Program-made: the position numbers and the translations under genes
From: AWTP1-13 sp033764875
GTDB taxonomy: Bacteria > Pseudomonadota > Alphaproteobacteria > Rhizobiales > Hyphomicrobiaceae
Length of the DNA: 64,000 nucleotides
Direction: 5' to 3'
NCBI GenBank assembly: GCA_033764875.1
Contig: JANRIO010000033.1
Location: 1-64,000, forward strand
The notes under the pieces: model-generated
What the model was told of the DNA's origin: nothing
Seen by the model: the letters and a program-made list of their open reading frames with translations, nothing else
Databases searched by the model: none
Part shown: in pieces, positions 23,520 to 32,050 of the stretch
Layout: the number at the start of each line of letters is the position of its first letter
How positions within the stretch are numbered: the first letter of the stretch is position 1

Positions 23520-24830
23520 ATGCCCGATCTCGACGAGACCCATGACGCCGCGCGCACGAGCTGGGTCGCCGCCGCCGCCGGCCATCCGGATTTTCCGCTG
23601 CAGAACCTGCCGCTCGGCATCTTCAGCGCCCCGGGGCTGACACCCCGCGCCGGCACCGCCATCGGCGACAGCATCCTCGATCTCTCCGGCCTTGCTGCCG
23701 CCGGCCTGCTGTCCGGCGAGGCGGGGGCTGCCGCGTCCGCGCTCGCCGAGCCGACCTTGAATGCGCTGCTGTCCCTCGGCGCCGCCCCGTGCCGGGCCCT
23801 GCGCCGGCGCCTGTTCGCGCTGCTCTCGGCGGGCGCGCCCGAGCAGCCTCGGATCGAGCCCCTTCTGCATGACGCGGCCCGCTGCACGCTGCTGAAGCCG
23901 GCCCGCATCGGCGCCTTCACCGATTTCTTCGCCGGCATCCATCACGCCGTCAACGCGGGCAAGAGCTTCCGGCCCGACAATCCGCTGCTGCCCAACTACA
24001 AGCACGTGCCCATCGCCTACCACGCCCGCGCCTCGAGCATCGTGGCGAGCGGTGCCGAGGTCCGCCGCCCCTGCGGCCAGCGCAAGCCCCCGGGCGAGGA
24101 GACACCGAGCTTCGGGCCCACCCGCAACCTCGACTTCGAGCTCGAGCTCGGCATCTGGATCGGCCCCGGCAATGAGCTGGGAACGCCCATTCCCATCGCC
24201 CGCGCGCGCGAGCACATCGCCGGCTACTGCCTGCTCAACGACTGGTCGGCGCGCGACATCCAGGGCTGGGAATACCAGCCGCTCGGCCCCTTCCTCGCCA
24301 AGAACTTCGCCACCACCATCTCGCCCTGGATCGTGACGCCCGAGGCGCTGGCGCCGTTCCGCATCGCACAGGACCCGCGTCCGGCCGGCGATCCGCAGCC
24401 GCTGCCCTACCTTGTCGCTGGCACCGATCAGAGCGAGGGCGCCCTCGACCTTGCCCTCGAGGTCGCGCTGATGACCAAGGCGCTGGCCGCCCAGGGCCGG
24501 CCCGCCTTCACCCTCGCCGTGAGCAACACCCGCCACCTCTACTGGACGCCGGCCCAGATGGTCGCCCATCACACCTGCGGCGGCTGCAATCTCGAGGCCG
24601 GCGATCTGTTCGGCAGCGGCACCATCTCGGCCCCCGACGCCACGGGCCTCGGCGCGCTGCTCGAGATCACCAAGGGCGGCCGCGAGCCCATCACGCTCCC
24701 CTCGGGCGAGACCCGCACCTTCCTCGAGGACGGCGACGAGATCACCTTCACCGCGCGCGCGGCACGCTCCGGGTTTGCCACCATCGGCTTCGGCCCCTGC
24801 ACGGGCCGCATTGCCCCCGCACGCGCCTGA
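23520..24830 (+). CDS. fahA: Fumarylacetoacetase
   Basis: Final step of tyrosine and homogentisate breakdown: splits fumarylacetoacetate to fumarate and acetoacetate. The 436 residues match the eukaryote-like FAH: an N-terminal SH3-like part, then DFFAGIHHAVNAGKSFRP, the metal-binding DFELELGIWIG and DWSARDIQGWEYQPLGPF. GCNLEAGDLFGSGTIS lies near the end. ATG 23520 follows TGGAGGAAG. Homogentisate dioxygenase and maleylacetoacetate isomerase genes are not adjacent; hppD lies ~28 kb further on. Confidence 0.94.
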   Translation: MPDLDETHDAARTSWVAAAAGHPDFPLQNLPLGIFSAPGLTPRAGTAIGDSILDLSGLAAAGLLSGEAGAAASALAEPTLNALLSLGAAPCRALRRRLFALLSAGAPEQPRIEPLLHDAARCTLLKPARIGAFTDFFAGIHHAVNAGKSFRPDNPLLPNYKHVPIAYHARASSIVASGAEVRRPCGQRKPPGEETPSFGPTRNLDFELELGIWIGPGNELGTPIPIARAREHIAGYCLLNDWSARDIQGWEYQPLGPFLAKNFATTISPWIVTPEALAPFRIAQDPRPAGDPQPLPYLVAGTDQSEGALDLALEVALMTKALAAQGRPAFTLAVSNTRHLYWTPAQMVAHHTCGGCNLEAGDLFGSGTISAPDATGLGALLEITKGGREPITLPSGETRTFLEDGDEITFTARAARSGFATIGFGPCTGRIAPARA

Positions 24831-24900
24831 GGCGGACATCCGGCTCGCGTCACGGGTGAAACGTCGCGGCGCGGAACCCTTCGCGAGGGATCCCAACTGA

Positions 24901-24930
24901 CGTCATGCCCGCGCAGGCGGGCATCCACGC
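24901..24930. repeat. REP-like palindromic element
   Basis: CGTCATGCCCGCGCAGGCGGGCATCCACG, an imperfect palindrome (ATGCCCGC-GCAG-GCGGGCAT). It is the well-known dispersed proteobacterial intergenic motif whose translations give strings like MDARLRGHD. It sits in the 175-base gap between the convergent fahA and hutF genes. Only this one copy was seen in the window. Confidence 0.6.
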
Positions 24931-25005
24931 AAGTCTGGCCCGGCCCGCACGGGCTCCTGTCTCACCCTGCGCCCATGACCATCGCGCCGGGGCCGCCAGC
25001 GGTCC

Positions 25006-26370
25006 TCACAGCGCTGCGGCGAGCCGCCTTGCCACCTTGGCATAGCGCGCGGCAAGGCCCTCGCGCGCCACGTGCCGGCCTTCGGTCACCACATGCCGGC
25101 CGCCCGCGATGACGTCGCGCACCAGCCCGTCGCCGCCGGCAAACACCATGGCGTCGATGACGGCATCCCCCGTGCGCCCGGCCAGCACCGGATGCGCGTC
25201 GTCGAGCACCACGATGTCGGCGCGCATTCCCGCCGCCAGAGCCCCCGTCTCCTGCCCGATCGCCTGCGCGCCGCCCCGGCGCGCGCCGTCGAAGATGTGC
25301 CGCCCCGTGGAGCTTCCTGCGGGCCCGAGCCGGTTGCGCTTGCGCTCGCGCAGGCGCTGGCCGTACTCCATCGTGCGCAGCTCCTCTCCGAGCGCGATGC
25401 GCACGTTGCTGTCCGAGCCGATGCCGAAGCGTCCGCCCGCGTCGAGAAAGCGCGGCGCCTCGAAGATGCCGTCGCCCAGGTTCGCCTCCGTGATCGGGCA
25501 CAGCCCCGCCACCGCCCCCGATGCCGCCAGCCCATGGCTCTCCTCGTCCGTCATGTGCGTGCAGTGGATCAGGCACCAGCGCGCGTCGGGAGCGGCGTTG
25601 TGGAGCAGCCACTCCACCGGTCGCGCGCCCGACCAGGCGACGCACTCCTCGACCTCCGCGGTCTGCTCCGCCGCGTGCATGTGCACCGGCCCCGTGGGAA
25701 ACGCGCGCAGGAGCGCGGCAAGCTCGTCCGGCGCCACCGCGCGCAGCGAATGCGGCGCCATCCCGAGCTTTCCCCCCGGCAGGCGGCCCACGTGGGCCTG
25801 CGCGCGCGCCATCAGCTCCAGGAACCGGTCGACATCGCACAGGAACCGCCTCTGCCCGGGCTTGGCCGGGCTGCCGCCACATCCCCCGTGTGCGTAGAAC
25901 GAGGGCAGCAGCGTCAGGCCGATGCCCGTCGCCTCGGCAGCAGCCGCGATGCGCGCGGCCATCTCTCCGATATCGGAGTAGGTTGCCCCGTCCGGTGCGT
26001 GATGCAGGTAGTGGAACTCGCCGACGCACGTGTATCCAGCTTCCAGCATCTCGACGTAGAGCCACGCGGCCACGGCCTCGACGTCCTCCGGTCCCATCTC
26101 GGCGAGGAAGCGGTACATCACCTCGCGCCATGTCCAGAAGCTGTCGTCCTCCGGCCCGCGCCGCTCGACGAGCCCCGCCATCGCCCGCTGGAACGCATGG
26201 CTGTGCAGGTTTGCGGTTCCCGGAATGGCCACGCCCGCCATGCGGACGGCGCCGGCAGGCGCAGCCGCGCCGGCTGCCACATCGGCGATCGTGTGGCCTT
26301 CGACCCTCACGCTGACGTCGTTGCGCCAGCCGTCCTCGGTGAGCGCGCGCGCGAGATGATAGACCGTCAT
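25006..26370 (-). CDS. hutF: Formimidoylglutamate deiminase HutF
   Basis: Zinc amidohydrolase that converts N-formimidoyl-L-glutamate to N-formyl-L-glutamate, which HutG then hydrolyses. The 454 residues show the metal-binding NLHSHAFQRAM near residue 55, HMHAAEQTAEVEEC, WCLIHCTHMTDEE and GIGSDSNVRIALGEELR, characteristic of HutF rather than guanine deaminase. It is divergent from hutI across 162 bases. Together with hutG it marks the five-step (Pseudomonas-type) histidine pathway. Confidence 0.93.
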   Translation of the reverse strand: MTVYHLARALTEDGWRNDVSVRVEGHTIADVAAGAAAPAGAVRMAGVAIPGTANLHSHAFQRAMAGLVERRGPEDDSFWTWREVMYRFLAEMGPEDVEAVAAWLYVEMLEAGYTCVGEFHYLHHAPDGATYSDIGEMAARIAAAAEATGIGLTLLPSFYAHGGCGGSPAKPGQRRFLCDVDRFLELMARAQAHVGRLPGGKLGMAPHSLRAVAPDELAALLRAFPTGPVHMHAAEQTAEVEECVAWSGARPVEWLLHNAAPDARWCLIHCTHMTDEESHGLAASGAVAGLCPITEANLGDGIFEAPRFLDAGGRFGIGSDSNVRIALGEELRTMEYGQRLRERKRNRLGPAGSSTGRHIFDGARRGGAQAIGQETGALAAGMRADIVVLDDAHPVLAGRTGDAVIDAMVFAGGDGLVRDVIAGGRHVVTEGRHVAREGLAARYAKVARRLAAAL

Positions 26371-26465
26371 GATGCCTGCCGCTGCGGTTGCCTGGCGCGT
26401 GTTGGAGACTTGCTATAGCCCATCGCCGCCGCTCCAGACCAGCGCCGGCGCACGCGCTCGAAGGC

Positions 26466-26478
26466 CGCGAATTTCGCG
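26466..26478. promoter_or_regulatory. Palindrome in the hutF-hutI divergent region
   Basis: CGCGAA-T-TTCGCG is a perfect 13-base dyad, 55 bases upstream of hutI in the divergent promoter region. It is a candidate operator for a hut regulator. No hutC gene is in the window, and the site does not look like the usual HutC site. Confidence 0.35.
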
Positions 26479-26532
26479 CAAGACAAAGGTCGCCCCAGCC
26501 GCTAGCGTCCGTCCCGTCGAAGGAGGCAAGGC

Positions 26533-27735
26533 ATGCAGGTCGACAGCCTTTGGACCGGCGCACGCATCGCAACGCTGGACCCGGCGCGTGCCGGCCTCGG
26601 CATCATCGAGGGTGGCGCCGTTGCAGCCCGCGACGGCCGCATTGCCTGGGTCGGCCCACTCGCCGACGCGCCGCAGTTCGCGGCCGGGGAGACGATCGAC
26701 CTGGAGGGCCGCTGGATCACGCCCGGCCTCGTCGACTGCCACACCCACCTCGTCTACGGCGGCAATCGCGCACACGAGTTCGAGCTGCGGCTGGCGGGCG
26801 CCACCTACGAGGAGATCGCGCGCGCCGGCGGCGGCATTGTCTCCACAGTCAAGGCCACGCGTGCCGCGAGCGAGGAGGCCCTCGTCGCCTCCGCCCTGCC
26901 GCGCCTCGACGCGCTGATCGGCGAGGGCGTCACCACGATCGAGATCAAGTCGGGCTACGGCCTCGAGCTTGAGACCGAGGCGCGCCAGCTTCGCGCCGCG
27001 CGGCGCCTGGGACAGCTCCGCCCCGTCGGCATCCGCACGACCTTCCTCGGCGCCCACGCGCTGCCGCCCGAGGTCGACGACAAGGACACCTACATCGCCC
27101 GCCTGTGCGGCGAGATGCTGCCCGAGATCGCGCGCCAGGGCCTTGCCGATGCCGTCGATGCCTTCATGGAGCGCATCGCCTTCTCCGGCGCCCAGACCGC
27201 CCGCGTGTTCGAGGTGGCGTCGCGCCTGGGCCTTCCTGTCAAGCTGCACGCCGACCAGCTCAGCAACGACGGCGGCGCCCGGCTCGCGGCGCGCTACCGC
27301 GCGCTCTCTGCCGATCACCTCGAGCATACGGACGAGGAGGGGGCGGCTGCCCTGGCGCGCGCCGGCACCGTCGCCGTGCTGCTGCCGGGTGCCTACTACT
27401 TCATCCGCGAGACGCAGCAGCCGCCCGTTGCCCATTTCCGCCGCCACAAGGTGCCGATGGCCATCGCCACCGACGCCAACCCCGGCTCCTCGCCGCTCAC
27501 CTCGCTGCTGCTCGCCATGAACATGGGCGCCACGCTGTTCCGCCTCACCGTCGACGAGCTCGTCGCCGGCGTCACGCGCGAGGCGGCCCGCGCCCTGGGC
27601 CTCCTCGCCGAGATCGGCACCCTCGAGGTCGGCAAGCAGGCCGACCTCGCCGTCTGGAACGTCGAGCGCCTCGCCGAGCTGCCCTATCGCATGGGCTTCA
27701 ATCCGCTGCACGCCCGCATCTGGAGAGGCCGGTGA
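26533..27735 (+). CDS. hutI: Imidazolonepropionase HutI
   Basis: Third step of histidine degradation: opens the imidazolonepropionate ring to N-formimidoylglutamate. The 400 residues show the metal-binding DCHTHLVYGGNRAHEFELRL, GGGIVSTVKATR, TIEIKSGYGL, KLHADQLSNDGG and ATDANPGSSPLTS. ATG 26533 has GGAGG eight bases upstream. Its stop overlaps the GTG of hutH (GTGA), so the two are coupled. Confidence 0.96.
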   Translation: MQVDSLWTGARIATLDPARAGLGIIEGGAVAARDGRIAWVGPLADAPQFAAGETIDLEGRWITPGLVDCHTHLVYGGNRAHEFELRLAGATYEEIARAGGGIVSTVKATRAASEEALVASALPRLDALIGEGVTTIEIKSGYGLELETEARQLRAARRLGQLRPVGIRTTFLGAHALPPEVDDKDTYIARLCGEMLPEIARQGLADAVDAFMERIAFSGAQTARVFEVASRLGLPVKLHADQLSNDGGARLAARYRALSADHLEHTDEEGAAALARAGTVAVLLPGAYYFIRETQQPPVAHFRRHKVPMAIATDANPGSSPLTSLLLAMNMGATLFRLTVDELVAGVTREAARALGLLAEIGTLEVGKQADLAVWNVERLAELPYRMGFNPLHARIWRGR

Positions 27736-29291
27736 GCACACCCGTTCTCATGCTGCTGCCGGGCGCCGATCCGCTCGATGTCTGGGCTGCCATCGCTGCC
27801 GGCGCCGTGCCGCGGCTATCGCCCGAGGCCTACCAGGTCGTTGCGACCGGCGCGGCGGCCGTCGACACCATCGTCGCCCGGGGCGAGCCGGTCTACGGCC
27901 TCAACACCGGCTTCGGCAAGCTGGCGAGCGTGCGCATCGCTGCCGCGGACCTGGCCACGCTGCAGACCAACATCGTGCTCTCGCACGCCGCCGGCGTCGG
28001 CGCTGCGATGCCCAAGCCCGTCGCCCGTTTGATGATGGCCTTGAAGCTCGCAAGCCTCGGCCAGGGTGCCTCCGGCGTGCGTCCCGGGACGCTGCGTCTC
28101 CTCGAGGCCATGCTCGAGAAGGACATCATTCCACTGCTGCCCGCGCAGGGCTCGGTCGGCGCCTCCGGCGACCTGGCGCCGCTCGCCCACATGACGGCGG
28201 CCATGCTCGGCGTCGGCGAGGTCTACGGCGCCGACGGCCCGCGCGCCGCCGGCACGGCGCTCGCCGACGCCGGCCTCGCGCCCCTGCAGCTCGGCCCGAA
28301 GGAAGGGCTCGCCCTTCTCAACGGCACCCAGTTCTCCACCGCCTACGCCCTGTTCGCCCTGTTCGAGATCGAGCGTCTCTTCCAGTCCGCCCTGGTGACC
28401 GGGGTGCTCTCGACGGAGGCCGCCAAGGGCTCGGACGCACCCTTCGATGCCCGCGTGCATGCCCTTCGCCCGCACCGTGGCCAGGCCGAGTGCGCCGATG
28501 CGCTGCGCCGCCTGATGGAGGGCAGCGCCATCCGCGCCTCGCATCTGGAGGGTGACGACCGCGTGCAGGACCCCTACTGCCTGCGCTGCCAGCCGCAGGT
28601 GATGGGGGCCGCCCTCGACATCCTGCGGTCCACCGCCGCCACGCTGCTCATCGAGGCCAACGCCGTCACCGACAATCCTCTGATCATTGCCGACGGTGGC
28701 GCCGGCCCCGTGGCGCTGTCGGGCGGCAACTTCCATGCGGAGCCCGTCGCCTTTGCCGCCGACATTATGGCCCTCGCCGTGAGCGAGATCGGGGCGCTGG
28801 CCGAGCGCCGCATCGCCATGCTGGTGGACCCGGCCCTGTCCCGCCTGCCGGCCTTCCTGACGCCGCGCCCGGGCCTCAACTCCGGCTTCATGATCCCGCA
28901 GGTTACGGCCGCCGCCCTCGCCGCAGAGAACCGGCAGCGTGCCGCACCTGCCAGCGTCGACTCCATCCCCACCTCGGCCAACCAGGAGGATCACGTGTCG
29001 ATGGCCGCCCACGGCGCCCGCCGCCTTCTCGATATGACGGCCAACCTGCGCGAGATCCTCGGGATAGAGCTGCTGGCGGCCTGCCAGGGCTGCGACTTCC
29101 ATGCGCCTCTGGCCTCCAGCGCGCCGCTGGAGCGCGTGCGCGCGCTTGTCCGCAGTCGCGTGCCGCATCTCGTCGAGGACCGCTATCTGGCGCCCGAGCT
29201 CGCCGCCGCCTCCGCCCTGATCGGCTCGGGTGCGATCGTTGCGGCGGCAACCCTCGCGCTGCCGACGCTCTGGGCGAAACGGCCGTCATGA
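27732..29291 (+). CDS. hutH: Histidine ammonia-lyase HutH
   Basis: First step of histidine degradation: deaminates L-histidine to urocanate. The 519 residues include the self-forming MIO cofactor triad Ala144-Ser145-Gly146 in GSVGASGDLAP, plus YGLNTGFGKLASVRI, LLNGTQFSTAYAL and NQEDHVSMAAHGARRL. The start is GTG 27732, overlapping the hutI stop; the reading frame is open far upstream (to 27105), but that part lies inside hutI. It overlaps hutG by ATGA. Confidence 0.96.
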   Translation: MSTPVLMLLPGADPLDVWAAIAAGAVPRLSPEAYQVVATGAAAVDTIVARGEPVYGLNTGFGKLASVRIAAADLATLQTNIVLSHAAGVGAAMPKPVARLMMALKLASLGQGASGVRPGTLRLLEAMLEKDIIPLLPAQGSVGASGDLAPLAHMTAAMLGVGEVYGADGPRAAGTALADAGLAPLQLGPKEGLALLNGTQFSTAYALFALFEIERLFQSALVTGVLSTEAAKGSDAPFDARVHALRPHRGQAECADALRRLMEGSAIRASHLEGDDRVQDPYCLRCQPQVMGAALDILRSTAATLLIEANAVTDNPLIIADGGAGPVALSGGNFHAEPVAFAADIMALAVSEIGALAERRIAMLVDPALSRLPAFLTPRPGLNSGFMIPQVTAAALAAENRQRAAPASVDSIPTSANQEDHVSMAAHGARRLLDMTANLREILGIELLAACQGCDFHAPLASSAPLERVRALVRSRVPHLVEDRYLAPELAAASALIGSGAIVAAATLALPTLWAKRPS

Positions 29292-30163
29292 CGGACCCGC
29301 CCGCCGCGCCGGACCTCGAATGGCTTGCCATCGAGCGGCGCCAGGCGCCCCTCCTGCTGTCCTTCCCCCATTCCGGCACCGCCATTCCCGCCGACATCGA
29401 GGCGCGCTGCGTCTCGCCTTGGCTGGCGCGCAAGGACACCGACTGGTGGGTCGACAGGCTCTACGCCTTCGCCCGCGACCTCGATGCCAGCATCGTGCGC
29501 ACCTCGATCTCGCGCACGGTGATCGACGTCAACCGCCCGCCGACGGATGCGGCCCTCTACCCTGGACGCGCAACGACCGGCCTCGTGCCGGCCACCACCT
29601 TCGACGGCGAGCCGCTGTGGCGACAGGGCGCAGCGCCCGACGCGGCCGAGATCGGGCAACGCAAGGCCCTGTATTTCGCGCCCTTTCATGACGCGCTCGC
29701 CGGCGAGATCGAAAGGCTCAGGGCGCTGCACCCCGTGGTCGTGCTCTGCGACTGCCACGCCATTCGCTCGGTCATCCCGCGCCTCTTTCCCGGCGAGCTG
29801 CCGGTCCTGAGCATCGGCACCAACGGTGGCCTCTCCTGCGATCTCGACCTTGCCGAGCCCATCGCGGCCGTCGCCTGCGCGAGCCCCTATGCAACCGTGG
29901 TCGACGGCCGCTTCAAGGGCGGCTTCATCACCCGCGCCTACGGCCAGCCGCAGGACGGCGTGCACGCCGTGCAGATCGAGATCGCCTTCCGGGGATTTCT
30001 CCGCGAGCCCGTCGGCTCGGTGTCGGAGGCGAGCTGGCCGCCGCCCTTCGACGCCCGCTTTGCCGCCCCGCTCGAGCAGGTGCTGCGCGAGATCCTCGGC
30101 TGCTGCCTCGCCTTCGCGCGCGAGGCGGCCGGCGGGTCGCGCCCGCCCCATCCCGCCCGTTAA
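29288..30163 (+). CDS. hutG: N-formylglutamate deformylase HutG
   Basis: Last step of the five-step histidine pathway: hydrolyses N-formyl-L-glutamate to glutamate and formate. The 291 residues show the family start LLLSFPHSGTAIPADIEAR, DTDWWVDRLYAFARDLDASI, ISRTVIDVNRPP, CDCHAIRSVIP and FKGGFITRAYGQPQDGVHAV. It follows hutH with an ATGA overlap. The cluster is therefore hutF opposite hutI-hutH-hutG; urocanase (hutU) is not in the window. Confidence 0.94.
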   Translation: MTDPPAAPDLEWLAIERRQAPLLLSFPHSGTAIPADIEARCVSPWLARKDTDWWVDRLYAFARDLDASIVRTSISRTVIDVNRPPTDAALYPGRATTGLVPATTFDGEPLWRQGAAPDAAEIGQRKALYFAPFHDALAGEIERLRALHPVVVLCDCHAIRSVIPRLFPGELPVLSIGTNGGLSCDLDLAEPIAAVACASPYATVVDGRFKGGFITRAYGQPQDGVHAVQIEIAFRGFLREPVGSVSEASWPPPFDARFAAPLEQVLREILGCCLAFAREAAGGSRPPHPAR

Positions 30164-30223
30164 GCCTTTTGCAACGCGAAATGCGGCACGATCCGGCCAC
30201 TCACGGATGTACAGGGCTTCGCC

Positions 30224-30652
30224 ATGGCGATCGGGCAAGGTGACGCGTTCTCCAGGATGCTCGACGAGGTCGGCCTGCGCCGCGACGAGGCGCCGGCCCC
30301 AGTGCGCCTGCGCCTGGTCGGCAATCCGGGCTACCACGTCCAGTTCGTCTCCGCGCCCGGCCGGCCGTTGACCGCCGAGACGCTGGGCGGCCTCTATCTC
30401 GAGGAGCTCGTCTACGACGCCGTGACCATGGCGGGCGCGTCTCCCCCCAGCAACACGACCGATCCGGCCGACATCGCCGCCGAGCTTGCCATCACCGGCG
30501 CGACCAGCATCGACGATCTCAACCGGCTGCGCCGCACGTTCGCGCTCGCCAACCACCCCGATCGGCTGCCTCCCGCCTACCGCGACATCGCCACGCGCCG
30601 CATGATGGTCGCCAACCGCCTCATCGACGAGGCGATCTTCCGCCGGCCTTGA
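30224..30652 (+). CDS. Small protein with a partial J-domain-like C-terminus
   Basis: A 142-residue protein. The C-terminal ~45 residues (TSIDDLNRLRRTFALANHPD, then a helix with MMVANRLIDEA) resemble helices II-III of a J domain with the HPD tripeptide that stimulates DnaK ATPase. The N-terminal ~90 residues are not recognised. The fold assignment rests on the HPD motif and helix pattern only. ATG 30224 has no clear ribosome binding site. Standing downstream of hutG, it may share its transcript. Homologues occur as hypothetical proteins in related bacteria. Confidence 0.6.
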   Translation: MAIGQGDAFSRMLDEVGLRRDEAPAPVRLRLVGNPGYHVQFVSAPGRPLTAETLGGLYLEELVYDAVTMAGASPPSNTTDPADIAAELAITGATSIDDLNRLRRTFALANHPDRLPPAYRDIATRRMMVANRLIDEAIFRRP

Positions 30653-30854
30653 GAGCCCCCGGTTCGGCCCGCATTCCCTGACGGCGCACGTCCTCGATCA
30701 GGGGCGCGCATGCTCGCAACGCCCTCCGGCTCACCCGGCAACGATATTTTCACTTTGTCGAAAACTCTGCAGGCGCGCTTGGCGCCTTTGCAAAGCTTTG
30801 CCGGCTAGACCTAGGGGGAGACGAAGCGCGTACCAGCCCTCGAGTACCGGTTGC

Positions 30855-31076
30855 ATGTCTAAGGTCGATCTCAGCCCTCTCATCCGCCGCCGCGACGGCA
30901 TTCGCGCCTGGCTCGACGAGGAGGCGCCCTACACCGCCCACGACCAGAAGCACCTCGACGCCAACACGCCAGAGCGCGCCTACTGGCACTACGGCTACCA
31001 GACGGCGCTCGCCGACGTGATCGAGATGCTCACGGCTGCTGGCCAAAGATCCGGCAGCGCGGGCACCGCAAAGTAG
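30855..31076 (+). CDS. Small conserved hypothetical protein
   Basis: A 73-residue protein, not recognised beyond a look shared with small Rhizobiales proteins of the pattern Y(W)HYGYQ-ALxDVxxML. It is soluble, slightly acidic in the middle, with no signal peptide or membrane segment. ATG 30855 is used. The last 47 bases overlap the 3' end of the convergent gene at 31030-31383. The 200 bases upstream contain no gene and no convincing promoter. Confidence 0.6.
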   Translation: MSKVDLSPLIRRRDGIRAWLDEEAPYTAHDQKHLDANTPERAYWHYGYQTALADVIEMLTAAGQRSGSAGTAK

Positions 31077-31383
31077 TGCCTTTGGGCCGGCCGGGATGCA
31101 CGAAGTTGCCCGGCGGCTGGATGTCGTGGAACAGCTCGCACTCCCGCTCGAACGCCTCGCGCTCGCTCTGGAAGTAGTCGAACTTGAAGAACGTGCCGGC
31201 ACCGATGCATTCGCGCAACCGTGCCTTAACGTCGCTGTCCGAGCGCCCGATGCTCATGATCGCGAACCGCCCCTTGAGGTCCTTGCTGCCGAGCGCATAG
31301 ACGCCGGGCGAGCCGTCCCTGACGGCCTCCTCGATCCCTTGGAACGTCAGCGGAAACGGTCCGGTCAGTCCGCTCGGCTTCAT
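31030..31383 (-). CDS. GIY-YIG-like small protein with C-terminal Cys pair
   Basis: A 117-residue protein whose core resembles a degenerate GIY-YIG nuclease fold: PGVYALG, then FAIMSIGRSDSDVKARL and REAFERECELFHDI. The Tyr of the second motif is replaced (IMSIG), so nuclease activity is doubtful. The C-terminus carries LRCPRCRIFGQ, half of a possible zinc ribbon. ATG 31383 is chosen because upstream sequence looks non-coding. It overlaps the convergent small gene by 47 bases. Function unknown. Confidence 0.6.
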   Translation of the reverse strand: MKPSGLTGPFPLTFQGIEEAVRDGSPGVYALGSKDLKGRFAIMSIGRSDSDVKARLRECIGAGTFFKFDYFQSEREAFERECELFHDIQPPGNFVHPGRPKGTTLRCPRCRIFGQQP

Positions 31384-31447
31384 GCTTTGTCCTCTGGCGT
31401 AGGCAAGGCGCAGGTGCCCGCGCTTGGCGGTGCCCTCAGCACCCTCG

Positions 31448-32050
31448 TCATTGTCTTCGAGCCTTGTCATTGACCACTCGCACGCCACAGAACTTCTCGG
31501 ACTCAGGGGTCCACTTGCCGAACCCCGTGGCAACCATATTCGAGATCACGCGGCAGACGTAGCGCTTCTGCGCGGGATCGTTGTCGGGCCCGGCGTGATA
31601 GCGCGCCACGGCCAGGGTCCAGGTCCCCTCCCTCACCTTGAGCTGGGCGAGATAGCGGGCCGCATAGTCGACGTTGACCACCGGGTCGAGCATGGTCTCG
31701 ACCGAGGCGAAATGCTGGCGGTGGTAGCGGTGGTTGATCTGCATGCAGCCGACGTCGATCAGCCTGGCTCCGTTCCGCATCGCGGTATTGAACGCGCGCA
31801 CCGCCTCCTGGCGCGACAGCTCGTACACCGCCTTGCCGTCGACGTTGAGCGCATAGGGCCGCAGCGAGTCCCCGCGCCCGGTCTCCGTCAGCCCGACGGC
31901 ATACAGCATGCCGAGCGGCACGCCGTGCCGCTGCGAGGCGGCGATCATCTCCCGCTCGCACAGCTTGTCGGCACCGGCCGGCCGGCCCTGCGCCGTAGCG
32001 CTAGACGTAAAGGCCGCCAGCAGCGCCGCGCTGAGAAGTGTCGTCCTCAT
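31448..32050 (-). CDS. SLT-domain lytic transglycosylase, flagellar-cluster associated
   Basis: Probable peptidoglycan-cutting enzyme that opens the cell wall for flagellar assembly. Of 200 residues, 1-20 form a signal peptide (LLSAALLAAFTSSATA). The SLT core follows with the catalytic Glu in GLTETGRGDS and the conserved VGCMQINHRYH, then YHAGPDND. ATG 32050 lies inside the 3' end of fliK (50-base overlap), which ties it to the flagellar operon as its last gene. It is short, a domain without additional modules. Confidence 0.85.
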   Translation of the reverse strand: MRTTLLSAALLAAFTSSATAQGRPAGADKLCEREMIAASQRHGVPLGMLYAVGLTETGRGDSLRPYALNVDGKAVYELSRQEAVRAFNTAMRNGARLIDVGCMQINHRYHRQHFASVETMLDPVVNVDYAARYLAQLKVREGTWTLAVARYHAGPDNDPAQKRYVCRVISNMVATGFGKWTPESEKFCGVRVVNDKARRQ

